DNA of 64,000 nucleotides from assembly GCA_026398875.1 (NCBI GenBank), contig JAPLSB010000021.1:186001-250000 (forward strand). The letters run 5' to 3'. The notes beneath the pieces were generated by a model. It ran no database searches. It was not told where the DNA came from and saw nothing but the letters and a program-made list of their open reading frames with translations. How positions within the stretch are numbered: position 1 is the first letter of the stretch; every line of letters begins with the position of its first letter. This document shows, in pieces, positions 42,283 to 50,438 of the stretch. A program made the translations under genes and the position numbers. The DNA comes from Gammaproteobacteria bacterium. GTDB lineage: Bacteria > Pseudomonadota > Gammaproteobacteria > Nevskiales > Nevskiaceae.

Positions 42283-43466
42283 TGCCGGCGCTGATCGGCC
42301 ATCTGCTGCTCGTGCTGCTGGCGCTGCCGCTGCTGGCGGCCTGCGCGTATCTGCTGGCCTTGAGCCTGTGTTCGGCCGGATTGCCGGCGCCGCCGCGGTC
42401 ATCGCGTCGCCTGCGTTTCGACGTGATCGTGCCGGCGCACAACGAAGCGCTGGTGATCGAACGCTGTCTGGCCAGCCTGCGCCAGCTCGACTGGCCAGCC
42501 GATCGCTGCTGGCTGATCGTGATCGCCGACAACTGCAGCGACGACACCGCCGCCGTGGCGCGCGCCGCCGGTGCCGATGTCCGCGAGCGCCATGACCCGC
42601 TGCTGTGCGGCAAGGGCCATGCGCTGCGCGTGGCGCTCACGATCAGCGCCGAAGGCCAGTGGGCCGATGCCGTGGTGATCGTCGATGCCGATACCGAGGT
42701 GTCGCCGAACCTGCTTGAAGCTTTCGCATCCCGCATCGAAGCCGGTGCCGGCGCCGTGCAGGCGCATTACGGCGTGCTCAATCCGGACGAATCCTGGCGC
42801 ACCGGCCTGATGGCGATTGCCCATGGCGCCATCCACGGCTTGCGTTCTCGCGCGCGCGAACGGCTGGCGCTGTCCTGCGGGCTGCGCGGCAATGGCTGGT
42901 GCCTGAGCCATGCGCTGCTTGCCGAGGTGCCGTATCGCGCCTGGTCGCTGACCGAGGATCTGGAGTACGGCATCGCGCTCGGGCTGGCCGGTCACCGCGT
43001 GCACTACGCTGCCGAAGCCTGCGCCAATGCAGTGATGGAAAGCAGCGCCGACGTTGCCGCCGGCCAGCGCCAGCGCTGGGAAGGCGGGCGCTTCGCGCTG
43101 GTCCGCTCGCAGACCGGGCCGCTGCTAGCGGCCGCGTGGCGGCAGCGCAGCCGGGTCTGTCTCGATCTGGCGCTGGACCTGCTGGTGCCGCCGCTGTCGT
43201 GGCTGGTGCTCGGCAGCTTGCTGCTGGCATGTGCGGCGCTGGCCCTGTCGCTGCTGCACGGGCAGGCAAGCGGCTGGCTATGGCCGGCGGGCTTCGCCGG
43301 CGCCAGCCTGCTGGTCTATGTGCTGCGCGGCTGGCAGCTCAGCGGCCGCGGTGCGGCCGGCCTGCGCGATCTGCTGCGGGTGCCGCTGTTCATGCTGTGG
43401 AAGCTCGGCCTGCTGCGCCGTCGCCGCCTCGATGGCTGGCAAGCGACGCAGCGCCGCGCGCGATGA
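42282..43466 (+). CDS. Membrane-bound processive-type GT2 glycosyltransferase
   Basis: A 394-residue protein with one N-terminal helix, a GT2 catalytic domain (FDVIVPAHNEALVIERCL, LIVIADNCSDDT, the DAD motif in VVIVDADTEVS, TEDLEYGIALG and QRQRWEGGR, the QxxRW motif) and two or three C-terminal helices. The D, DxD, (T/E)ED, QxxRW set is that of membrane GT2 enzymes related to cellulose, hyaluronan and poly-GlcNAc synthases. There is no PilZ domain and no BcsB-like partner. In a Wzx/Wzy locus it more likely adds a single sugar, though a processive synthase is not excluded. Confidence 0.9.
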   Translation: MPALIGHLLLVLLALPLLAACAYLLALSLCSAGLPAPPRSSRRLRFDVIVPAHNEALVIERCLASLRQLDWPADRCWLIVIADNCSDDTAAVARAAGADVRERHDPLLCGKGHALRVALTISAEGQWADAVVIVDADTEVSPNLLEAFASRIEAGAGAVQAHYGVLNPDESWRTGLMAIAHGAIHGLRSRARERLALSCGLRGNGWCLSHALLAEVPYRAWSLTEDLEYGIALGLAGHRVHYAAEACANAVMESSADVAAGQRQRWEGGRFALVRSQTGPLLAAAWRQRSRVCLDLALDLLVPPLSWLVLGSLLLACAALALSLLHGQASGWLWPAGFAGASLLVYVLRGWQLSGRGAAGLRDLLRVPLFMLWKLGLLRRRRLDGWQATQRRAR

Positions 43467-44812
43467 GCGGCTGGCACCGGCAGGCATTCCGCAGCATCGC
43501 GCGTGGCGCGCTCAGACACCGGGTGCTGGCTGGGCTGCTGGGCAGTGCGCTGGCCAGCCAGGCGGTGCTGTCGGCGATCAGCTTCGTGGTCGGCCTGCTG
43601 CTGATCCGCCACACCCGCGATGCCGAGTACGGTGCATTCGTTCTGGTCTCGGGCGCGATCATTCTCGCGACCTCGCTGCAGTCGGCGTTCATCGGCCCGG
43701 CGATGGTCAACCGGATGACGCGGCTCGATCGATCGGCCTGCGGCGATCTGATCGGCGGCCTGTATCGCGAGCAGTGCCGGGTGGTGGCAGTGCTGGCCGC
43801 GCTCGCTGCAGCGGTGGCGCTGGCGCTGGGCTTCACCGGCGGGCTCGACCGCTCGCAGCTGCTGCTGGTCGCGGCGGCGCTGCTGGCGACGATCGCCGCG
43901 CTGCGCCGTGAGTATTTCCGCATGGCGCTGCTGGCGTTCCGTCATGCCCATCCGGTGCTCGGCGGCGATCTCGGTTATGCCGGCCTGCTGCTGGCCGGCG
44001 TGCTGCTGGCGATCGCCAGTCCGCAACCGGCGCTGCTGGCGGTGCTGGCGCTGGCGCTGGCTGCGCTGCTGGCCAGCGCACAGCTGGCGCGCAGCCTGAA
44101 ACGCGCCGAGCCGTGGAACGCGCGTGGCGCACCGGGAATCCTGCGCGCGATCGCGCCGGTCGCTGCCTGGTCGGCGCTGGGTGCGGCCATCCACTGGAGT
44201 TTCAGCCAGGGCTACACCTGGCTGGTCGCCGGCACGCTTGACATCAGCGCAGTGGGGGCAGTCGCTGCGACTCGACTGCTGGTGATGCCGGTCAACCTGC
44301 TGTCGACCGGCATCGGCGCGCTGCTGCTGCCGCTGGCGGCGCGCTGGCTGCATGAACACGGTGCTGGCCTGGTGCTGCGCCGGCTCACGGGTCTCGCGAT
44401 CGCGATGGCCGCCGTGTCGCTGCTCTATGTCGCAGCACTATGGCTGGCGCGCGACTGGCTGTTCGCGGTGCTGCTGCACAAGCAGTTCGCGCAGCGCGAC
44501 CTGCTGGTGATGCTGTGGTCGGCCAGCTTCGTGGTGATGGCGGTCAACCAGCAACTGGTCTATCTGCCGGTGGTGCGCGAACGCTTCCGCGCGCTGTCGG
44601 TGCTGACGCTGGCCTGCGCAGTGCTGGCGCTGCTGGTCAGCTACTGGGGCCTGGGCCGCTACGGCAGTGCCGGCGCACCGCTCGGTGTGCTGATCGGCGA
44701 ACTGGTCAACACGCTCGGCATCGCGCTGCTGTGCCTGCGCGAGGCCCGCTCGTGCGCTGCCGTACAGACCGTGTTGCCGGGCGCGCCCGACGATCTGCCG
44801 ATCAAGACCTGA
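43463..44812 (+). CDS. Wzx-like flippase / MATE-MOP family oligosaccharide transporter
   Basis: A 449-residue polytopic protein starting at 43463 with a four-base overlap. It has about twelve hydrophobic segments and the layout of polysaccharide flippases: an N-terminal repeat (ASQAVLSAISFVVGLLLI), a centre with VRAATRLLVMPVNLL-like helix (VAATRLLVMPVNLLSTG), and a variable C-terminal half. The family moves undecaprenyl-linked repeat units across the inner membrane. The sequence has no sharp catalytic motif, so the call depends on topology and context, which is strong: initiating transferase, polymerase and co-polymerase are all present. Confidence 0.8.
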   Translation: MSGWHRQAFRSIARGALRHRVLAGLLGSALASQAVLSAISFVVGLLLIRHTRDAEYGAFVLVSGAIILATSLQSAFIGPAMVNRMTRLDRSACGDLIGGLYREQCRVVAVLAALAAAVALALGFTGGLDRSQLLLVAAALLATIAALRREYFRMALLAFRHAHPVLGGDLGYAGLLLAGVLLAIASPQPALLAVLALALAALLASAQLARSLKRAEPWNARGAPGILRAIAPVAAWSALGAAIHWSFSQGYTWLVAGTLDISAVGAVAATRLLVMPVNLLSTGIGALLLPLAARWLHEHGAGLVLRRLTGLAIAMAAVSLLYVAALWLARDWLFAVLLHKQFAQRDLLVMLWSASFVVMAVNQQLVYLPVVRERFRALSVLTLACAVLALLVSYWGLGRYGSAGAPLGVLIGELVNTLGIALLCLREARSCAAVQTVLPGAPDDLPIKT

Positions 44813-44837
44813 TTAGGCTGACCCGGGAGAGCCGCCG

Positions 44838-45815
44838 ATGACCCTCATCACGCCCGCCATTGCGCAGGACTCCGGCGTCGGTCTGTCCGGGCAGCCCGGT
44901 GCGGGCTTTGGCCGGCAGCTGATGCTGGGCCAGCACCGGCTGCACGACCAGGCGATGTTCGACGACGCGGCGCTGACTGCCTTGCTCGACCGTTTCCCGC
45001 GCCAGCACCTGTACGCGCACAGCATGGGCGACGATCCCGAACGTCTCGGCGACAACCATCGGGTGGCGATCGATGGCATCGATGGCGCGACGCTGCTGCA
45101 GGCGGTCAAGCGCGGCCGGCTGTGGCTGAACCTGACCCGGATCGATCGCGCCGAAGCGGCCTACCGCGATCTGGTGCCGACCTTGTACGCAGCACTGGCA
45201 GCGCAGATTCCCGGCTTCGTGCCCGATGCCAGCCAGGGCACCTTGCTGATTTCGTCGCCGGACGCGCTGGTCTACTACCACGCCGATGCGCATCCCTCGG
45301 TGCTCTGGCACATCCGTGGCCGCAAGCGGGTCTGGGTCTATCCGGCGCTGGACGCGCGCTACATGGCGCCCGAGCTGCTCGAAGACATCTTCGCCGGTGT
45401 ACGCCACGAATACCTGCCGTACCAGCCGGCCTACGACCGCGACGCCGTGATCCACGATCTGGAGCCCGGCCAGTGGCTGGCCTGGCCGCACAACGCACCG
45501 CACCGCGTCAGCAATCTGGACGGCGTCAACGTGTCGCTGTCGACCGAGCACTTCACGGCCGCAAGCCGGCGCCGTTTTCGCGTGCAGGTCGCCAATCGCT
45601 GGTTGCGCACGCGGCTCGGCTGTCGCCGCCTGTCGACCCGCGAAGACGGCGCCGTGGCCTGGGCCAAGACGCTGAGCCAGCGGGTGGCGCGCAAGCTCGG
45701 GCTAGACCCGGTCGAGATCCGCCCGCAACAGCCGTCGCTGCGGCTGGTCGCGCAGCCGGCCGCAGGCGGCCCGGTGCTGCAAGCGCTGCATGGCGCGGGC
45801 GCTGCGCTGCGGTGA
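44838..45815 (+). CDS. Cupin/JmjC-like protein, possible Fe(II)-dependent oxygenase
   Basis: A 325-residue soluble protein. The central double-stranded beta-helix signature is VYYHADAHPSVLWHIRG followed by KRVWVYPA, and a second His lies in NAPHRVSNLDG. His148, Asp150 and His222 could form the facial triad of JmjC/FIH-type oxygenases (HxD...H). Proteins of this kind (Cupin_8-like) hydroxylate proteins or small molecules; some lack activity. The start is preceded by GGGAGAG. It is translationally coupled to the GNAT gene (GTGA), suggesting that the two act together, perhaps on a polymer decoration. No substrate is known. Confidence 0.65.
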   Translation: MTLITPAIAQDSGVGLSGQPGAGFGRQLMLGQHRLHDQAMFDDAALTALLDRFPRQHLYAHSMGDDPERLGDNHRVAIDGIDGATLLQAVKRGRLWLNLTRIDRAEAAYRDLVPTLYAALAAQIPGFVPDASQGTLLISSPDALVYYHADAHPSVLWHIRGRKRVWVYPALDARYMAPELLEDIFAGVRHEYLPYQPAYDRDAVIHDLEPGQWLAWPHNAPHRVSNLDGVNVSLSTEHFTAASRRRFRVQVANRWLRTRLGCRRLSTREDGAVAWAKTLSQRVARKLGLDPVEIRPQQPSLRLVAQPAAGGPVLQALHGAGAALR

Positions 45816-47218
45816 TCGTCGTCCACTGCTTTCACCAACTGGAAGCGGCAGCGGACTGGCGTGATGCGATCGATGCACTGAACCTGGCGTCCGACCGGCC
45901 CGATCCGTTCTCGACCTACGCGTTCTACGCCCACGTGCTGCGCCAGCCGGCGCTGTTTCCGCCCGGCGCCCGGCTGTGGCTATTGCTGGCTTGCGACGAG
46001 AGCGGCGTGCTGCGCGGCTGCCTGCCGCTGCGGCTGCGCGAACAGCGGGTGCTCGGGCGGCGCAGCCAGCGGCTGGATCTGCTGACTGCCGAAGTCTCCG
46101 ACCGGCCGCGGCTGCTGTTGCGGTCTGGTGACGAGCAGCCGGTCAGCACCGCGATGTTCGACTACCTGCTGAGCCGCCGCCGCGAATGGACGCTGCTGGA
46201 ATTCCAGCAGCAGGACGCCGACAGCGCGCTGCGGCCGCCATCGAGCGTGCTTCGCCACTGCCGGCAGCGGTACTGGCCGAATGCGGCGAACGGCAACATC
46301 GCGATCCGCTGGCCATCGCTGGCCGGTTACTACGCAGCGCTGTCGAAGAAGTTCCGCTCCAACCTGAGCCGGCAGATGCGCCAGCTGCTGGCGGCGGGCG
46401 AGGTCGAACTGCTGGCCTCGTCCGATCCGGACACCTTGCCGGCGCTGTTCGCGCTGTACTGCAGCGTCGAAAGCCATAGCTGGAAGGCGCGCACCGACGC
46501 CGGCTTCGACCACGCGACACAGCTCGGCCGCCACTACCATGGCCTGATTGCGGGCGACCCGCCGATGGCGCTCGGCATCCAGCTGCTGCTGCTCGACGGC
46601 CTGCCGATCGCCGGCCTGATCTGCGCCGGCTTCGGCAGCCACTGCTACGCGCTGCACATCGTCTACGACGAGCGCGTGGCGCGGCTGGCGCCGGGCTCGG
46701 CGATCCTGTTTCTCGGCGTTCGCGCGGCAATTGCCGGCGGTTACCGCTGCTTCAGCCTGATGTGGGGCTACGGCTACTACAAGGCGCGCTGGCTGGCCGC
46801 GATGAGCGACACCCGCAGCGTCCAGTTCTATCGGCCGTTCGGCGGCCACGACCTGCGCCGCCGGCTCGGCGATCTCGGCCGCCGCTGGCGGCCCGGCGCG
46901 GCGACCGCTGCGCTGTCGAATCCGGCGCGTGATTCGCTCGACCGGGCCGAGGCAACGCTGCCCGATCAGGCCTGGGCCGAATACGCCGACCCGGCTCGGC
47001 AGGAACGCCATGCCGCGCTGGTGCGCACGGTGCGGGCCGGCCGCGGCGAGTTTCTCGACGCCACGCAGCTGGCCGCGCTGATGCCGTTCGAAACCCGCCT
47101 GCCACCGCCGCCGCACCCTGCAACGCGCGGCGCACAGCCATCTGCGCACGTCGGCCATGCCGACGGCTCTGGCGTGATCGCCTGGCCGGCCGCTGCGGGC
47201 ATCGATTCCGGCAACTGA
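45812..47218 (+). CDS. GNAT-fold protein of the CelD/BcsL/FemAB-like group
   Basis: A 468-residue protein beginning at a GTG (45812) overlapping the cupin stop by four bases. It contains the pattern of the CelD/Acetyltransf_6 family: KKFRSNLSRQMRQLLAAGE, SVESHSWKAR, LLLDGLPIAGLICAGF, YDERVARLAPGSAILFL and the WGYGYYKARW segment. FemAB relatives transfer amino acids from aminoacyl-tRNA, whereas CelD-type proteins are linked to cellulose and exopolysaccharide production and have uncertain acyl donors. This gene closes the export operon. With a nearby NRPS and an acyltransferase it may modify the polymer. The C-terminal 60 residues are low-complexity. Confidence 0.8.
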   Translation: MIVVHCFHQLEAAADWRDAIDALNLASDRPDPFSTYAFYAHVLRQPALFPPGARLWLLLACDESGVLRGCLPLRLREQRVLGRRSQRLDLLTAEVSDRPRLLLRSGDEQPVSTAMFDYLLSRRREWTLLEFQQQDADSALRPPSSVLRHCRQRYWPNAANGNIAIRWPSLAGYYAALSKKFRSNLSRQMRQLLAAGEVELLASSDPDTLPALFALYCSVESHSWKARTDAGFDHATQLGRHYHGLIAGDPPMALGIQLLLLDGLPIAGLICAGFGSHCYALHIVYDERVARLAPGSAILFLGVRAAIAGGYRCFSLMWGYGYYKARWLAAMSDTRSVQFYRPFGGHDLRRRLGDLGRRWRPGAATAALSNPARDSLDRAEATLPDQAWAEYADPARQERHAALVRTVRAGRGEFLDATQLAALMPFETRLPPPPHPATRGAQPSAHVGHADGSGVIAWPAAAGIDSGN

Positions 47219-47289
47219 AATGCGCGACGATCCGCGCTGACGACGGCGGGACACACGCCGGCGGAATCGACGACAAACGCGGAGCAACG

Positions 47290-48186
47290 ATGAGAACCCT
47301 GGTGACCGGTGCCGGTGCGGTCGGCTGCTACTACGGCGCGATGCTGGCGCGCGCCGGGCAGCCGGTGACGCTGCTCGGCCGCCCGCTTCAGGCCGAGGTC
47401 ATTGCTCGCGACGGCCTGCTGCTGGAAACCGATCGCGGCTGCGAGCGGCTGGCGGTACCGGTCACCACGTCGCTGGCTGCGGCGGCGGATGCCGACCTGC
47501 TGCTGGTCTGCGTGAAGTCCGGCGATACCGAAAGCCTGGGCCGGGAACTGGCGCCGCATCTGTCCGCGGATGCCTGCGTGCTGAGCCTGCAGAACGGCAT
47601 CGACAATGCCGAACGGCTGTCTGCCGTGATCGGCCGGCCGGTGATTCCGGTGGTGGTCTATGTCGCGGTGGCGATGGTCGCCACGGGCCACGTGCGCCAC
47701 CACGGTCGCGGCGATCTGCTGATCGGCGCGTCGCCGCACAGCGCCACGATTGCCGCGCTGCTGAACGCGGCCGGCATACCGACCACGGTGTCGGACGACG
47801 TGCGTGTCGCGCAGTGGCGCAAGCTGATCGTCAATTGCGCCGTCAATGCGCTGTCGGCGATTGCGCAGCGCAGCTACGGCGATCTGGCGCGCCAGCAGGG
47901 CGTGCTTGATCTGATGTCGGCGGCAGCGGCGGAGTGCATCGCGGTCGCCCGGGCGGCGGGGGTGCCGATCGATGAGGATCCGCGCGTCGCGATCGACGCC
48001 ATCATCGCGACCATGCCTGGCCAGCGGTCATCGACCGCGCAGGATCTGGCGGCCGGGCGCGCGACCGAGATCGATCATCTGAACGGTTTCGTCGTCCGCA
48101 CCGGCGAGCGCCTGCAGGTGCCGACGCCGGTCAACCGCTGCCTGCTGACGCTGGTGCAGCTGCTGGAGCGCGACCGCCCACGCTGA
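47290..48186 (+). CDS. panE: 2-dehydropantoate 2-reductase
   Basis: A 298-residue protein with an N-terminal NADP-binding Rossmann motif GAGAVGCYYGAMLARAG, the ketopantoate reductase segment LLLVCVKSGDTES, LSLQNGIDNAE, the catalytic lysine in QWRKLIVNCAVNALSA, and a conserved C-terminal motif AGRATEIDHLNGFV. The enzyme reduces ketopantoate to pantoate in vitamin B5 and CoA synthesis, in the cytoplasm. It starts 71 bases after the exopolysaccharide operon and is probably a separate transcript. The family also holds related ketoacid reductases, so panE itself is likely but not certain. Confidence 0.85.
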   Translation: MRTLVTGAGAVGCYYGAMLARAGQPVTLLGRPLQAEVIARDGLLLETDRGCERLAVPVTTSLAAAADADLLLVCVKSGDTESLGRELAPHLSADACVLSLQNGIDNAERLSAVIGRPVIPVVVYVAVAMVATGHVRHHGRGDLLIGASPHSATIAALLNAAGIPTTVSDDVRVAQWRKLIVNCAVNALSAIAQRSYGDLARQQGVLDLMSAAAAECIAVARAAGVPIDEDPRVAIDAIIATMPGQRSSTAQDLAAGRATEIDHLNGFVVRTGERLQVPTPVNRCLLTLVQLLERDRPR

Positions 48187-48197
48187 GCCCCGCAGGG

Positions 48198-48842
48198 TCA
48201 GCGCGGCGTGCGCTGCGCGGCGGCCGGCAGCGTGGCCAGCTTCTGCATCTCGGCGCTGGTCATCAGGCCCGGATCGGCGAGATACGCGGCCGCGAACGGC
48301 AGGCCATCGACACCCCAGAACAGATGGCCGTCGATGACCAGCGTCGGCACGCCGAACACGCCGGCCTTGATCGCGTCGTCGCCATTGCTGCGCAACTGCT
48401 GCTTGATCGCCGGATCGTCGAGCGCTGCGGGTGCCACGCCGAGACGTTCGGCCAGCGCTGCGACCAGCGCCGGATCGGCCGGGTCGGCACCGGTGGTCCA
48501 CAGCGCATCGAAGATCGTCCGCGTGGCGGCTGCGCTGGCGCCGGCCGCCAGACACAGCCGCAGGTACGGAATCGGGTTGAACGGGTGCGCGGCCGGAAAC
48601 CGGAACGGGATGCCGGCCTGCGCAGCGCTCCAGACACAGGACTGGTAGGTCCAGGTCCGCTTGCCGGGAATCTCCGCCGGCCCCTTGTGGCCGTGGTGGT
48701 TCAGCAGCCCGGCGAACAGCAGCGGCCGCAGGCGGACCTCGACACCGGCCGGCAGCGTGTCGTCGAGCTTCAGCAGTGCGAGGTAGGCGTACGGCGAGAT
48801 GACATCGAAGTACCAGTCGACGACTTTCGTGGCGGAGGGCAT
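48198..48842 (-). CDS. DsbA-fold 2-hydroxychromene-2-carboxylate isomerase-like protein
   Basis: A 214-residue protein on the minus strand with VDWYFDVISPYAYLALLKL at the N-terminus; the serine in SPYAY is the glutathione-activating position in kappa-GST-like isomerases. Further family features are IPYLRLCLAAG, a helical insert, GVFGVPTLVIDGHLFWG (cis-Pro loop) and the closing helix. Members act in naphthalene-type ring degradation or as general glutathione-dependent enzymes. Nothing around it suggests aromatic degradation, so the substrate is unknown. It is convergent with panE (12 bases) and divergent from the lipoprotein hydrolase gene. Confidence 0.88.
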   Translation of the reverse strand: MPSATKVVDWYFDVISPYAYLALLKLDDTLPAGVEVRLRPLLFAGLLNHHGHKGPAEIPGKRTWTYQSCVWSAAQAGIPFRFPAAHPFNPIPYLRLCLAAGASAAATRTIFDALWTTGADPADPALVAALAERLGVAPAALDDPAIKQQLRSNGDDAIKAGVFGVPTLVIDGHLFWGVDGLPFAAAYLADPGLMTSAEMQKLATLPAAAQRTPR

Positions 48843-48961
48843 GGTTTCGTCAACGGTTCGGAGCGAAGCCGATTGTCGCTGACTCGACGGCCGCGGCGGC
48901 GGATGGCAAGGTTGCTGCTAGTCAGTGCACAACTGTTAACCGGACAGGGAGTCCGTTACCC

Positions 48962-50281
48962 ATGCATGGATGCCGATTTCTTCGCTTGCTTCCGCTGTTG
49001 GCCTTGCTGCTGCTGCAAGGCTGTTCCCGCACGGATGCCACCGACAGTGCCGATGCCGGAAGCTGGCGACGCGGCTGGAGTGCCAGCCACAGCGACGGTT
49101 TCACGACGCCCGTGGTGCTGCTGGCGCAGACCGTGCGGATGCCGATCGCGCCGCATGCCGCAGGCCGCGAAATGCAGCTGAGGCTGAGCAACCGGTTTGG
49201 GCTGCTGCCGGCCGAGTTCACGGCGGTCCACATCGGCCGCGAGCAGATGCCGGGCGCGGCTGCGCTGGTGCCGGGCAGCAGCCGGAAGCTGACGTTCGGC
49301 GGCGCCGATTCGATCCGGCTGGCGCCGGGCGTGGACGCGCTCAGCGATCCGATCGCCTTCGAGGTCGCGCCGTTCGAACGGCTGCTGGTCAGCCTTGACG
49401 TGCCGCTGACGACGGTCAATGTCAGCCAGCACTTCACTGCCCGCGAGCAGGTGTACGCGGCACTGATCGGCAGCGGTGCCGACGAGCGCGGCGCAGGCTT
49501 CCTGTCGCTGGACCGGGCGCTGCTGAACAACTGGCTGGCGATCGAGGCCGTCGAGGTCCGCGGTGATGACGCGCCGCCGCCGGCACTGGTGGCGTTCGGC
49601 GATTCGCTCACCGACGGCTTCGAGGCAATGCCCGGCTTGCCGCTGCTCGCGGACCTTCAATCGACCGGCCGCGATCGCCGCTATCCGGACTGGCTGCAGC
49701 GGCGACTGCTGCAGGACGCCGGCGCACCGCGTTACACGGTGATCAATGCCGGCCTCAGCGGCAACCGGGTGCTGCGCGATGGCCGGCTGCCGCAGTACGG
49801 GCCGAGCGCTTTGTCGCGCCTTGATCACGACGTGCTGGCGGTGCCGGGGCTGCGCGCGGTGATCATCCTCGAAGGCACCAACGACATCGGCTTTCCGCCG
49901 GAGCCGACGGCTGCGGAACTGCAGGCCGGCCTCGCGACGCTGGTGCAGCGGATCAAGGCGCACGATGCGGCGATCCGGGTGCTGATCGGCACGCTGACGC
50001 CAGCGCGCGGCACGCTGGCCGGCCTGCTCGGCACGCCGCAGACCGGACTGGGCCTGCAGCACGGCACCGCGCGTGCCGCCGCATTGCGGGCCGAGGTCAA
50101 CAGCTGGATTCGCAGTGGCGGCAGCGGCGCCGATGCCGTGATCGACTTCGAACGCTGCCTGGCCGATCCGGCAAACCCGGAATACCTGCTGCCGGCCTTC
50201 GACAGCAGCGATCGCCTGCACCCGAACGGCGACGGCTACCGGGCGATGGCCGCCTGCGTCAATCTCGACGCGCTGCGCTGA
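48962..50281 (+). CDS. SGNH/GDSL-family hydrolase lipoprotein
   Basis: A 439-residue protein with a lipoprotein signal (LLALLLLQGC, Cys21). Residues about 30-195 form a beta-rich N-terminal domain. The SGNH blocks follow: AFGDSLTDGF (nucleophile Ser), NAGLSGNR (Gly/Asn), EGTNDIGF (Asn) and DRLHPNGDGYRAM (Asp and His). The family cleaves esters of lipids or sugars. A GGGAG ribosome site precedes the ATG at 48962. The upstream divergent gap holds a weak promoter-like TTGCTG-N16-TGTTAA at 48912-48939. The layout with an N-terminal domain resembles large bacterial SGNH hydrolases acting on carbohydrate esters. Confidence 0.88.
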   Translation: MHGCRFLRLLPLLALLLLQGCSRTDATDSADAGSWRRGWSASHSDGFTTPVVLLAQTVRMPIAPHAAGREMQLRLSNRFGLLPAEFTAVHIGREQMPGAAALVPGSSRKLTFGGADSIRLAPGVDALSDPIAFEVAPFERLLVSLDVPLTTVNVSQHFTAREQVYAALIGSGADERGAGFLSLDRALLNNWLAIEAVEVRGDDAPPPALVAFGDSLTDGFEAMPGLPLLADLQSTGRDRRYPDWLQRRLLQDAGAPRYTVINAGLSGNRVLRDGRLPQYGPSALSRLDHDVLAVPGLRAVIILEGTNDIGFPPEPTAAELQAGLATLVQRIKAHDAAIRVLIGTLTPARGTLAGLLGTPQTGLGLQHGTARAAALRAEVNSWIRSGGSGADAVIDFERCLADPANPEYLLPAFDSSDRLHPNGDGYRAMAACVNLDALR

Positions 50282-50438
50282 GCGACCACCGGCAGCCGCG
50301 GCCTGATCCGGCGACGCAGCGCTTCATCGACGTCTGTACCGAGCGCCTGCTGGACAGGTCGTCGATGACGACCGACGGCGGTCGCGGCCGTGCCCGGTGG
50401 CCAGCAATCCGGTCCGGTCATCGATTCGCTGCTGCCGC

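Noticed and set aside
42282..43466. Cellulose synthase BcsA
   Set aside because: The GT2 motifs fit, but there is no PilZ domain, the protein is too short, and no bcsB, bcsC or bcsZ accompanies it.
50282..50438. Possible small gene in the gap between the SGNH hydrolase and the acyl-CoA ligase
   Set aside because: Frames crossing it are extensions of shadows; no start with ribosome site or protein-like sequence was found.
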